A DNA stretch of 64,000 nucleotides from positions 496,001 to 560,000 of the forward strand of contig BGZK01000091.1 of NCBI GenBank assembly GCA_005406025.1. The letters are read 5' to 3'. The position numbers and the translations under genes are program-made. The notes under the pieces were generated by a model. It was given only the letters and a program-made list of their open reading frames with translations, did no database searches and had not been told where the DNA came from. Positions 22,726-33,400 of this stretch are shown here, in pieces. Each line of letters starts with the position of its first letter. Positions within the stretch are counted from its first letter, which is position 1. Source of the stretch: Eumeta japonica. Its lineage: Eukaryota; Arthropoda; Insecta; Lepidoptera; Psychidae.

Positions 22726-23899
22726 AATGTCCGCACCCGGTGCAGTGTTATTCCTTCAGCTGGACGCCATAAACCATATAACATCTATTTACAGTCCTTT
22801 AACGCTAATGGGTTAAATAGTGAAAAAATTCCAGAAATAAAGAAATGTATGTCAGAGTACGAAATAGACGTACTTTTAGTTCAAGAATTTTTTTTAAAGC
22901 CACACAGACCTAGGGCTTGCAAAATTGTAGGCTAAGTATAATAATTACGAATGGCCAGAACGTACCCTAGTAAACGGGGTATCGCACTATACCGCACTTA
23001 CAAGCGCTCCTTAGACTGTTGCCCGATCGATATCCCACGTCGTATTAATATGGAAGCCACAGGTTGTAGACTAGCTATCATGGGTCACGGTTTCAATCGT
23101 CATAGCCTCGGTTTATCTCCCAGCCACCAAACAATTGCTTCGGAGCGACTTGCCCTCCTTGCCCTAGAGGATGCCATCCTTTTCGGCGATTTTCATTATC
23201 CCTACATTGTGAAAACCCCAGGTGGGGATGTCCGTTTATAACTATAGTGGAAACAAACTCGTAAGTCTCAAAATACATAGATTTTGAAATTATCGTGTCC
23301 TCCACGTCGACTCACTTTCCTGATGATCTCTCTAATAGACCTTCCGCGCTCGACATCGCCGTAATTAAAGGCGTCACGTTTAATGTGAGTTGTATCGATA
23401 CACTTCACTGTCTCGATTCAGACCACTTTTCTGTTTATTGAGGATGGGTTCTCCCACCAGTTGGAGTTCCAATCCTACCATAAAAACCACAAAGTGGAAT
23501 GGAGTGTTGACCGCGCTTGAGGAAATCGACACTCCCTCCCTAAATAGCATTACTGATGACATTAATACAACTAATAAAATCGACTCAGCCATAGATGCTC
23601 TTACCAACCACGTCAGGATAGTAGTCGGGAACAACGAGCGGAAAGTACCTCTGTCCTCGGATCACCGGAAGCGGCCTGCCGATGTTCTCGAATTGATAAG
23701 AACAATTTGGTGTAACCAAATGTACATGCCTTAAGCGCTCGTGCCATATGTATGATTTAAATTAGAGATTTAAGATAATATATGAGTTTGTTTTATAGTA
23801 AACTTGAATCGAAAAAGAATAGGTATTTTTACATTCATTAAACATCATAATGCAAAATTATATGTGTAGTTTAATGCATGATTTTTTTCACTTTTAACG

Positions 23900-24046
23900 A
23901 GAATGTTTTTTGTTACTACCGCCATCTGTTGACAATTACAAAAATTAAAACAACTTCAAGTTTAATTTTTTTTAAATTGCTAATTGGCAATTAAGTTTAT
24001 ATTATTAGCGCTATCTGTTGAAGGCGGTAATAATATAAAACATTCA
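23900..24046. mobile_element. Short inverted-end element with a CGCCATCTGTTG box, inside the Jockey remnant
   Basis: GAATGTTTTTTGTTACTACC near 23901 faces its imperfect complement GGCGGTAATAATATAAAACA near 24024. Between the ends are CCGCCATCTGTTGACAATTA and, further in, GCGCTATCTGTTGAAGG, both in the same orientation. It resembles a MITE of about 145 bp. The CGCCATCTGTT word is shared with the satellite at 1787. Confidence 0.6.
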
Positions 24047-24540
24047 TCTGAACCTCTATTTCAGATATTCAAGAGAAATGGCGGATCTAAGCATGAAAAA
24101 CTGCCAATTTAAAAATTCAATTACAGCTAATCGATACTATATCCAGCTGTGATTTTCAATACAGTTCTTCCCAATCGATTAGTGATGAGATTGAAAAAAA
24201 AAAAAAAAGTTTAAAAATTAAATAGTTTTTAGTTATCGTGATCATATCCAGTATAGACGGGATTTTCAGATGACAGTAGAAGCATACCTATGCTCACGCT
24301 TAAGGCGCACAAAAACGCAGTTTTGCGCCACACGCGCATATTTGACTGCAGAATATAAATTCAGAGCGCGAGCCCTTCAATGCCGATTGAGGTGGAGTGG
24401 TAAATATTGTCTTGCAAGGGCGAGAGGGCGCTTGAGGAGTTATGATATTCACTACTCCCTTTTTTTGGGGATATATTGTTTAAATAGACTGTATATGCAG
24501 CTAAGTACACTGAAAAATTCAACATACAATTCAGATTAAA
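24047..24540. other. Foreign block splitting the Jockey remnant
   Basis: No retrotransposon protein is readable here. An 89-codon open frame (24270-24539, Arg/Tyr-rich) shows no family features. The GC content rises between 24280 and 24440 (CGCGAGCCCTTCAATGCCGA, GGGCGAGAGGGCGC). Origin unknown. Confidence 0.4.
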
Positions 24541-24661
24541 TAATTAGGAACGATCCTGGAGCACATTGCACGAGATCGTCCTGAGGAATAAGATTGAACG
24601 TATCTGTAGACGATAAGATTGAACGTATCTACAGAGTGCTCTGTACTGTACGTGCTCTACA

Positions 24662-24703
24662 GAAGGAACTGAGGTGTTGCTCTAGCAACACCTCAGTTCC
24701 TTC
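24662..24703. repeat. Perfect 20-bp-arm palindrome
   Basis: GAAGGAACTGAGGTGTTGCT is followed, after two bases, by its exact reverse complement AGCAACACCTCAGTTCCTTC. Just upstream, ATAAGATTGAACGTATCT occurs twice in direct order (about 24588 and 24616). Together these look like a local template-switching rearrangement within the Jockey remnant. Confidence 0.9.
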
Positions 24704-26739
24704 CAGGATTCTCATCAGCGACTCGGGATATTTATACGCGTGTAGATTTAAATTACACGGAGTGAACGCATGTTTTCGGCGCGGTTGACCGTTATCGCTC
24801 AAGACGCGGGCGGTACAAAGTCAGTGATTTGGCACGTACATGAGGGTTCGCATTCAGGAAGTCCGATGTGAGACCTGGAGCGATCTCATAGAGGAAATTA
24901 CGCCCACACACCGATCGTTTTGGAAGGTTACTAAACGTTTAAATCAGAAGGGTAAGTTCCGGCACCACCTCTGAAAATCTGATAACTTTATTGCTATAAA
25001 CAATCCGGAGATAGCGGAGTGCTTTGCGGATAGCATGCCATTTTATATATACACCGCATCGAGGAAGAAGTCCGGCACAAAGACTCATTCGAACCCAAAG
25101 ATGATCTGCCACTCGTCCCTGTCAGCGAAGTCCAAAAGCTGATTAAATCTCCCAAAATCAAAAAGGCACTGGGCTTTGATAGTATCAGTAATATAGCTAT
25201 TAAATGCTTTTCCTTGTCTCTTTTGGAGTTATTGGTCACTATATTTAACGAGTGCCTTAAAAATGGCAAAAATGACAAAAACAAAATATCAGTTATAGAT
25301 ATTTTGTTTTTGTCACGAGTCCACACACTCGACTAGATGACTAATCATAACAGAAGTTCCTTAAGGCTCCACTTCTCTTCTCTCCTGTAATCCGCATACA
25401 CAACGATATACCGCATCAGACCTCAGAGGTCCAGCTCGCTTTATTCGCGAACGATACCGAGCTATATTTCCGCGCTAGGTATAAAAAATCAACTCACCTC
25501 CACCTCCAGAGGGCCATTGATGAATCGAGTCGATGATTCCACACTTGGAGGAACGAGGCTAACCCAAATAAATTAGCTGCTGTCCAATGTAAATCGACTA
25601 CTTTTCGACTTTTACGACAAGCGTAAGAGTTGAAAAGTTGTCGACTTAGACACTCTCCACCTTCGAATGTTGAACGTGAAAATTCATTGGAAATTCAATT
25701 ATAAATATCTAGGAGTCACGCTCGATAGAAATCTTCACTTTAAAGATCATTTTGAGCGCGTTAGGAAAATTGCAATCTTCTATCTAAGGGTACCTCGACG
25801 CCATTCTTGGTGAAAAAAAGCAAATTATCATTAAGCAATAAGTGCACTATTTACAAAATGTGCATAAGAATGGCGATGACATACGCGTTTCCCGTATTTG
25901 CTCACGCCGCTCAAATGCACTTAATTCTTTACAAGTTATAGTTAATAAATTCTGTAGAGTCTTACAGACGCCCGCTGGTGCATCCGGAATTCAGTTTTTT
26001 ACAGGGACTAGAACTTTCTACCATAGCCAAATATATGAAGGACGTTCCTAAATGATTCTTCGATATCGCGGAATCGCATCCTAATGCGCTTCTCCGCTCG
26101 GCTGCCTCATATGAGGACCAACCGTACCATATTATCCGTAGGCCACGGAATATGCTTATCGATCCACCTGACGCTCTTACAACGCTCTTATAAAGTCTCA
26201 TGGAAGATAACGACACTCATGACTAACAAGCTTAGGGATCCCTAGCTCAGTATGGTCTAATTAGACCAAATCCTCCACTCCCCGAGTCGCTCCTGTGCCA
26301 GGTAGGGTAAATGGACCCGGCCCGTGACGGTACCCAGTGACTTCCTATGCCCAGACGATTCCCTTAAGGAATCGTCCATAGGGATAGTTACGCGCCGTCG
26401 GCATCTCTAGTATCGTCCGGCTGTTTTCGGTGAAGCTGTTACTGAACATTCCAGCTAACAGCACTGCCGACCAGTCATTTTGTCAGAGGGAATTTTTATA
26501 GTGGGTTTCAACCCCACACTACCGGTGTGCGCTATGCATTTTTTACCTCCTCCTCGTCGCAAAAGGGGAAAAAAAAGCTTTTCTCTATAATCTAAAAGCA
26601 AAACAATTATGTAAGAAATATCGAAATTGACTCGTTTTTTCTTATGAGGAACTCCCCACAAAAACTTGTAATATTAAAAAGTAATCATAATTATTGTTAA
26701 TATGTTGCTAATACAAAAATTACTATTTGAATCTTCTGG

Positions 26740-27930
26740 AAATGTTATATCATCTGACCATTATGGACAGTTGACTACATTTAAAATCAATATTGAAAAA
26801 ATTCAAAACATAAAATTTACAATGGTGTCTGTGAATACTGGTCTTCTTGAGCAGTTCAGAAAAAATGTACTAAAAAAATTTTATAATCTGCCATATTGTA
26901 ACGACCTTAATGAAATATATGGTTCGTTGTTGCCTATCACCACATCTGGATGTAATAACGTTTTTAGATCAAAAAATAATGCGTTATCATTTAGTGATTG
27001 AGCTGCAGTGAGCATTCACACTAACAAGCGTAGATTGTACGAACCTTATAAGGAAAGATTGTATAACAATTTGGATATGTTTGATAATTATGTAAGAAAT
27101 TTTAGCAAAGTATTTAAGCGTATATGCACAGCGGTTAAACCATTATTTTTCTGTAATAAAATAAAAAAGTGTATAGATATGATTAAAAGTACTTGCAGTG
27201 TAATTAATAAGAAACATAGAAAACACATAGCCCGTCATTCAGAATTTCAAATAAAAATAGACAACAAAATTTTGAACAAAAACATAGACGTAGCTTTTGA
27301 AAAATTCTTTACTAATATTCCAATTTTTAAGTAACAATTTCTAAAATCCTGGTCCCGCTTGCTGAATCGCTATTGAAGAGTAACATCGATGTGTGTAGCA
27401 TTGTATTTGAATTTTGCGTATGTCAGTTATGGCGATATTCTTAAAGCTTTTAAATCTATAAACAAGAAAAAGACCGCTGATCTTGATAGCCTTTCATAAA
27501 ATTAATTAATTCAAATATAGACTGCTTTATTTCATGTTTAGTCGTAATTTTTAATGATTATGTTGATGGTGACTTGTTTCCGGATCCAATGAAGCAAAGT
27601 AAAGTAATTACAAATTTAAATTCAGTAGTATGTTTGAATAAATCCGGTGACTTATAAAATAAGATCTTTCGAACTTGAGAGCGATATCAGTACTTCCTAC
27701 ATTTAGTGAAATTATAAAAAAATTGATCATTAATAAGCAGTCGAGGTATTTTTATTGATGAACGTCAATAATTTGATGAACGTTAAACAGTTTGGATTTA
27801 CAAAGGGTCTCTCAATAATTGAAGCCAGTGTTTAGCTTATTCAGCAGTTTTTTGGTTTGGGTGAGGTCATGGGACGTAATTGGTGTTTTCTCCGCGGTAT
27901 TTGATTGCATTTATGATGACCCATTGATCA
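26740..27930 (+). pseudogene. Second non-LTR retrotransposon fragment (CR1/Jockey-like), broken
   Basis: The segment starts with an endonuclease end (SSDHYGQLTTFKIN), then two open frames (26702-27001 and 27008-27334) that belong to one protein divided by a stop near 26999; the second has YEPYKERLYNNLDMFDNYVR and a Lys-rich linker. Downstream the reverse transcriptase start is readable in pieces: DILKAFKSINKKKTADLDSL, GDLFPDPMKQSKVI, LMNVKQFGFTKGLSIIEAS. The catalytic Asp box is beyond the readable part. Many stops show it is dead. Neighbour of, but distinct from, the Jockey remnant upstream. Confidence 0.75.
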
Positions 27931-28798
27931 GTTAACTGCATGGCTAGGTAGGTTAAGTTTGTTGAAGCCTAATATTACTGCAAGCCTAAAAATGCAAATA
28001 TTTGTGCCAAATTGTGCAGATTATGCAGCTGTTGGAGTCTTTGTCGAGTTTCAGCAGTTAATCTATCTATTGAAGAAAACATTGTCCCTCGTAAGTTTTT
28101 TTAAGCTATTGCATAAATTTTATGGTACGACTGTACGAAACTCACACGGATCGAGACGAGCTACTCTGAAATCGGACGAATACGTAAGCAGGTGTTTGTG
28201 AGAAAGTATATAGGTGTATAGGTATCTATCATATCTTTATAATGCCACACTCACCGCATGTGCCCCGTAAGTATACATGTAGGTATATATTTATACATAG
28301 GTGTACCTATGAACAACAGTGAATAGCAGTTGCTGGTGAATAGCTATACGCGTAAAATTTGCGTATACAGTGTTTTAAATATGAATAAACAAAGTGCATT
28401 TATTAATGAAGAAAGTGATGAAAAATTTGAATTAATATCAAAGAAAAAAATACTGCATTAATAAATAAATAATTATAATTGATTAAGTTGACAGAAAATG
28501 CCATGCAATAGCTTTACCGCGGCAGTTCCCGAGTGCCATACGTTTTTTTATATGATAACACAATATGCCTGCTTCAAACGCCTAACTTTTTTAGGGAGTT
28601 CAAAACTCCCAAAACAAGTTAGAAAACTAAATACTCAAAAAAGTATTTTAAATACAATAAAAAGTAGGTAAAAATAAAATATATTTTTAAGTTATTTCCG
28701 GTACCTACGTAATAACACAATTACTTTCGGGACAGATTAATAGATAGCGTTAAAGGTTTGTCTATACGCAGCAACTTGTGGACAAGCGTGTACCAGTA
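27931..28798. other. Intergenic, no gene seen
   Basis: AT-rich with a run of TAGGTGTATAGGTATC-like words near 28210-28310. An 80-codon open frame at 27959-28201 has no recognisable feature. Nothing else. Confidence 0.4.
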
Positions 28799-28952
28799 CA
28801 ACGCACGAAACAACCGCTCTGAATTATCTGCGAATGATGTAATGCGCGGGTTTGACGCTCCCCGACTCTTCCTTTTTCGTCGCCGGATAATTATTTTACG
28901 CCATTGCGACGATTTCACGACTAACTTAACAGCGGCAGAGTTTCGTGCGTTG
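28799..28952. mobile_element. MITE, CACGAAAC family, copy 3 (reverse orientation)
   Basis: Best-preserved ends: CAACGCACGAAAC at the left and GTTTCGTGCGTTG at the right are perfect inverted repeats flanked by TA on both sides. Interior words (CTGAATTATCTGCGAATGAT, CCCGACTCTTCC, TTTACGCCATTGCGAC) are the reverse complement of those in the copies at 1167, 9597 and 51414. Open frames on both strands cross it and are not genes. Confidence 0.85.
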
Positions 28953-29548
28953 TAGTGTATTGTAAGTGTAGATAGACGCGCGTGCGCGGTGCGCTTTCTG
29001 CGCAAACTAGTTTGCACAAGTAAGTGCTAGTTAGCACTAATTTGCGCAGGTAAGTCGCTGTTTGTACGAAGACGGACCTTATGGTGCACAAATATAAAAA
29101 CTGATTAAGAGCATGTTGGACGATGTTCATTATAAGGTTCCGAAGCCTTCATTACAAAGAAATGCACTACAGATGAAAAAAGTACGTTGTCACACTTTTA
29201 CTATGTTTTCCGCACAGAATGCTTATAAGCACTATGGTCGCCTATAACTAGAAAAACAAGTTGGTATGTCGACTATTACAATTAAACTTGTGTAAATTAA
29301 AATGCATCAGCAAAAGAGCGTACCTTCATGGTACTTAAACATTGCACACAGTGAAAAAACCTATTTTCCTTTGCATAGCAATAGCTCCGGCACTTTTGAA
29401 ATGACACGAAGTCGTTTTTTCATATTTTTAGGACATGCAGTTTAGAAAATAAAGAGGGTACACACAATTTCTGCTACTTTCAGAACGATTATGTACGAAA
29501 AAATTCAATTAATCAAAAAAATTACTTTGAAACTTTGAAGTATTTTAA
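28953..29548. other. Intergenic, no gene seen
   Basis: Contains related short words (GCGCAAACTAGTTTGCACAA, then AATTTGCGCAGGTAAG) that form small palindromes near 28998-29055. Otherwise ordinary AT-rich sequence. Confidence 0.4.
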
Positions 29549-30043
29549 CCCTGTTGAAAACATCCAATACAAGTCCCATACAAAACAATAGAATCTGTAA
29601 TGGCTTATATGTAATCTATCTGGAAGAAAAAATTTCCAGATAGAGTTAAATTTGGAATCTATATGTAAGTCCATCATAGCAAGGTTTCTTAATGGGATTG
29701 TAATGCTATTTGTATCTGTATGGATCTTAACTGCACCTTGCCTGTAGGTTTATATCCGTTTTTATCGTAAGTCCATGTGGACATAAAAACCAAAGTGGAT
29801 TTCCGAATACGAAATAGAAAATGTTTTTAATGCTTTTTAATGACAATTCCACAATCGGAAAAAATGATGTATTCTATATGTAAATCCAGATAAAAACTCT
29901 GCAGACATATAAGTTCCATTAAACTTTCCGTTTCGTACCTTCGAAAGTTTTTATGGGTATGGATATGGATTTGCAGCGACAAAAGCACATTAGATTCCAA
30001 TACAAAAAATCTTATTGGAATCTATTGGATGTTTTCAACAGGG
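29549..30043. mobile_element. MITE of 495 bp with perfect CCCTGTTGAAAAC inverted ends
   Basis: The left end CCCTGTTGAAAACATCCAAT is mirrored perfectly at the right (ATTGGATGTTTTCAACAGGG), one more base extending the match. TTAA precedes the left end and AAAA follows the right. A CCC-start with a TTAA target is the pattern of piggyBac-type elements. The interior repeats GGAATCT, TCCA and ATGTAAGTCCA words and has no coding frame. Confidence 0.85.
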
Positions 30044-30447
30044 AAAACAACTCTCGAAATATATGCTGCAAGTAGAAAAAATGTACGGAGTGTTCTCCTT
30101 AGAAATATTTATTTTTGTATGGACGTACAGACGGACTTACAGACAGGCGGACTGACATGACAAAACTATAAGGGTTCTGTTTTTGCCATTTTAGCTCGAA
30201 TTCCAAAAAAGTGGGATTTCTTTTTGATAATATACAAATATATAGTATAGCTGTGATAATATATGTCGCTGCTGTCATGCAGCTGCCCTTATCAGTCATG
30301 TAACACACAGCATGTGACATAATATTTTTAAGATAACTGCGTACTTGTTGATAAGAAATGATAAGAAATATTTACTGGAACGTAAGATATAAAATGAAAT
30401 GTATTGAATTGGAAGTTTTATTGGACGTGTAACCGGTATCAGCAAAA
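30044..30447. other. Upstream region of N-acetylneuraminate lyase
   Basis: Should contain promoter and 5' UTR of the plus-strand lyase gene. No clear TATA box. A minus-strand 73-codon open frame (30099-30320) with a short acid-free hydrophobic run is not convincing as a gene. Confidence 0.5.
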
Positions 30448-33400
30448 ATGGTAAGAATGTTATTTGATTATTTTGAAGATCAAGGTTAGGTACCTACTGT
30501 TAGTATGTTAGATAAAGGTGTTAAACTTGTTCATATAAATCATTTTATTGCTAATTATAAGTCAATCTCTAAATCGGATTCTTTTTAAATTGACAATTTT
30601 AGAATGAGTGTAAAAGCGTTATTTAATTTTTGGAATAAAATTTCAGTTTATAAATTTATTTCTGTTTATTCTCGTTTGGTTTGTTTGAATATTCCTACCT
30701 ATTGTTTAATTACGTACTTATCTTCCTTTGTAACTATTTTAATTTTTTAATTTAACTACTGTCTGATATTACTGATTGTTTTTTGTAAAATTTTTATGTA
30801 CTTATTGATACACAAATAAAAATATTAGTTAAATTTTTGCTTTTTGTTCAGTGGAAATACATTATTTTTTTTTTAAAATAATTTGTTCGAAATTGCTCGT
30901 TGATGAGTTAAAGCTATAATGAAGAATTAATAGTTTTATTATTTATCTATTTCTCCAGGTCAAATTTGAGGCGAAAGGTCTTATGCCACCAGTCTTCACA
31001 CCTGTTAATGAAGACCAAACAATTAACTACGATATCATTCCAAAGTATGCAGAATTTTTGGTTAAGTCAGGAATTAAATCCATCTTAGGTAAGTTACTGA
31101 AAATAAATTCAAGTTATTAAACGGTGATTGTTAGTATTTTAAGAAATTTCTCATATGTTTTTTTTTGAAAGCTCCAAAAGAATTTATACATTGTTTAGAA
31201 ATTTAGGTGGAATGTATAGGTATTTTTTTGAAACAGATTTAGAATTCATTTATGCTACTTCTGTCAGATTTGGGCTGGTACACTTAAGTAGTTAAAAGGC
31301 CTCAATGGTAGAAAAAATTATAAATTTAGTTCCATCTTTCATCTTCTCCTTTATTTGTCTTTTATTTAATGCGATCTTAAAAAGAATACTTCATATTTAA
31401 CAAAAAAAATTGAATAAATTTTTAATCTAATGTTTTTAAAAGCCTTCATAAATCGTTAAATGGTCAATCTCAATCAGTTTCTTTAGAAATAACAATGTAC
31501 AAGAATAGCGCTGTGACAGTTTTATAATAGTTAAAAAGGATATAATAGTTAAGGAAATATTGTCAAATTATTTTTTAATTTTCTTTTGTGTTTTGCCAAA
31601 TCTTCAATTGTTTTCTATAAATATAAACATATAAATATTTTTTAGTTGGAGGTACAACAGGGGAACATATGGCATTAAGTGTAACAGACAGAAAAAAGAT
31701 TATTGATGCTTGGGTGAAAGCTGGTAAGCCATTGAAGCTACATCTTCAAGTCCAAGTTGGTGGGGCTCCTTTACGTGACGTTTTAGATTTGGTAAGTTGT
31801 TTGGCCATGTCAATGCTAGTTAGGTTGTATTTGAATTTCAGATTATATTTGCTAATTTCCCATTGCATTTCATAGTAATTGTTCACAATCCCTTTTTTTG
31901 TTAAATTGTGAATAATTACTGTGGTTCCAAACTGGCATTTTTAAAGCAAATATTTTTCTTGTGGTTACCAAACTAATGACAAATGCAGGTCCGAAAGTTA
32001 CTTTCCAATATCAATATCACCAATTGAAAGAAAAGTGCAGCATTTATATAAGTTGTAGAACCTCACAATTTGATACTAACAAAAGATTAGGTAATAATTT
32101 TTTTTTGTATAGTTTTGAAATTTGTGATGGAAACGTTTGCTAATTCAATTTAAATAGTAGTGTAAACGTATTTAATCAGTCTTATACAGAAAAATTACAA
32201 ATCCTCCAGCTGACCAAATATACCTAAAAAAGACTTGACGATAAAAATAGGAAATGTAAGTTAAAAATTTAATAGTAAATATTTTGAAATGTTTAGTTTT
32301 TTTCTAAATGTTTATTTTTTTTCTAAACGTTTATTTTTTTCTTACTTGGATATATGATGTGGCCAAAGAAGGCTCAATGACGTCCTGTGGTGGAATGTTT
32401 TTATCGGGAAAGTTTTTTTTATATAATAAAGACAAGCGATACCTGAAGTGTTGTCTATATGTCTACCTTGACTCAAATTCCTATGACCGCCACTGAGACA
32501 TGGGCAGTAAACTGGGAAAGCAAGCGTGTTGCACAAATGCAAATTGTATTTATCACTTTTTATATTTGAGTTGTCTTATCTGCTTGGCCGTGACAGGCAT
32601 CATAAATTTCCTTTTGTGTATACGACTTAGGTTCCAGAAGTATAGATAATACTTATTGTATTCATATGCTTGTTAATTATTAGTTTAAATGCTTCAAAAT
32701 TAATATTCTTACATAATTTATAGACTCAGATATCAGGGTTGTGCCCTACCATGCTTTGTCGGTCATGACATTACTACTCTGATAACAGGATTTCATCTTC
32801 AAGTTTAAAGTTGTGCAATATCATTTGAAAAACAATTTACTTAATATTATTTCCTGTGATTTAAATTATTATTGTAGCATTCTTAATCAATATCATAAAT
32901 AATTGCATACATATGTGTTTGCTTATGAATCAATTGCTTTTAAGAGTAGAGTAAAAATTTCAAAAAATATTTCTATTTAATCAATAAATTAAAGAGGAAA
33001 AAATTTGAAACAACCAATTATTTTTACTGAAATTTGAAAGATTTTCGCTTTAAATTCTGGTAATAACATTTATTTTAAAAAAGATCTGAGGGTAGAGTGT
33101 TACTTATGCCCTATCTTGTCAGTTCTTAATACCATTAGGTTATTCAATAGGTGCATTCAATATGTCATGGAAGAATATGTGACCTGTAGGTTATCATAAT
33201 ACTTAGTGATATAGAGAAACTACGAATGAATTTATTACTTTAGTTTTAATTATTTGTAGTAATATTTGCAAAGTCTAGATGAAATCCAGAATACTAACCT
33301 ACTTGTAAAAGTGTTTTTTAAGTAAACATAGTAATTTTGATTTTTTTAAAATAAATGTTTATACTGGTATGTTATCTTGTGTTTGGTTTTTTCTTTATTT

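Larger units (their letters stand above)
22730..26560 (+). mobile_element. Jockey-type non-LTR retrotransposon, long but broken
   Basis: Many frame slips and stops, but the order of domains is clear. The endonuclease part (about 22800-23320) gives EIKKCMSEYEIDVLLVQEFF, GIALYRTYKRS and LLALEDAILFGDFHYP. After an inserted non-coding block (about 23740-24540) the reverse transcriptase side gives RCETWSDLIEEITPTHRSFW, VSEVQKLIKSPKIKKALGFD and IKCFSLSLLELLVTIFNECL. Then comes a decayed core in which the catalytic FADD region reads LFANDTELYF, with the first Asp lost. The C-terminal part has CTIYKMCIRMAMTYAFPVFA and AESHPNALLRSAASYEDQP. The 3' end lies near 26300-26560. It is dead for autonomous movement. 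Confidence 0.8.
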
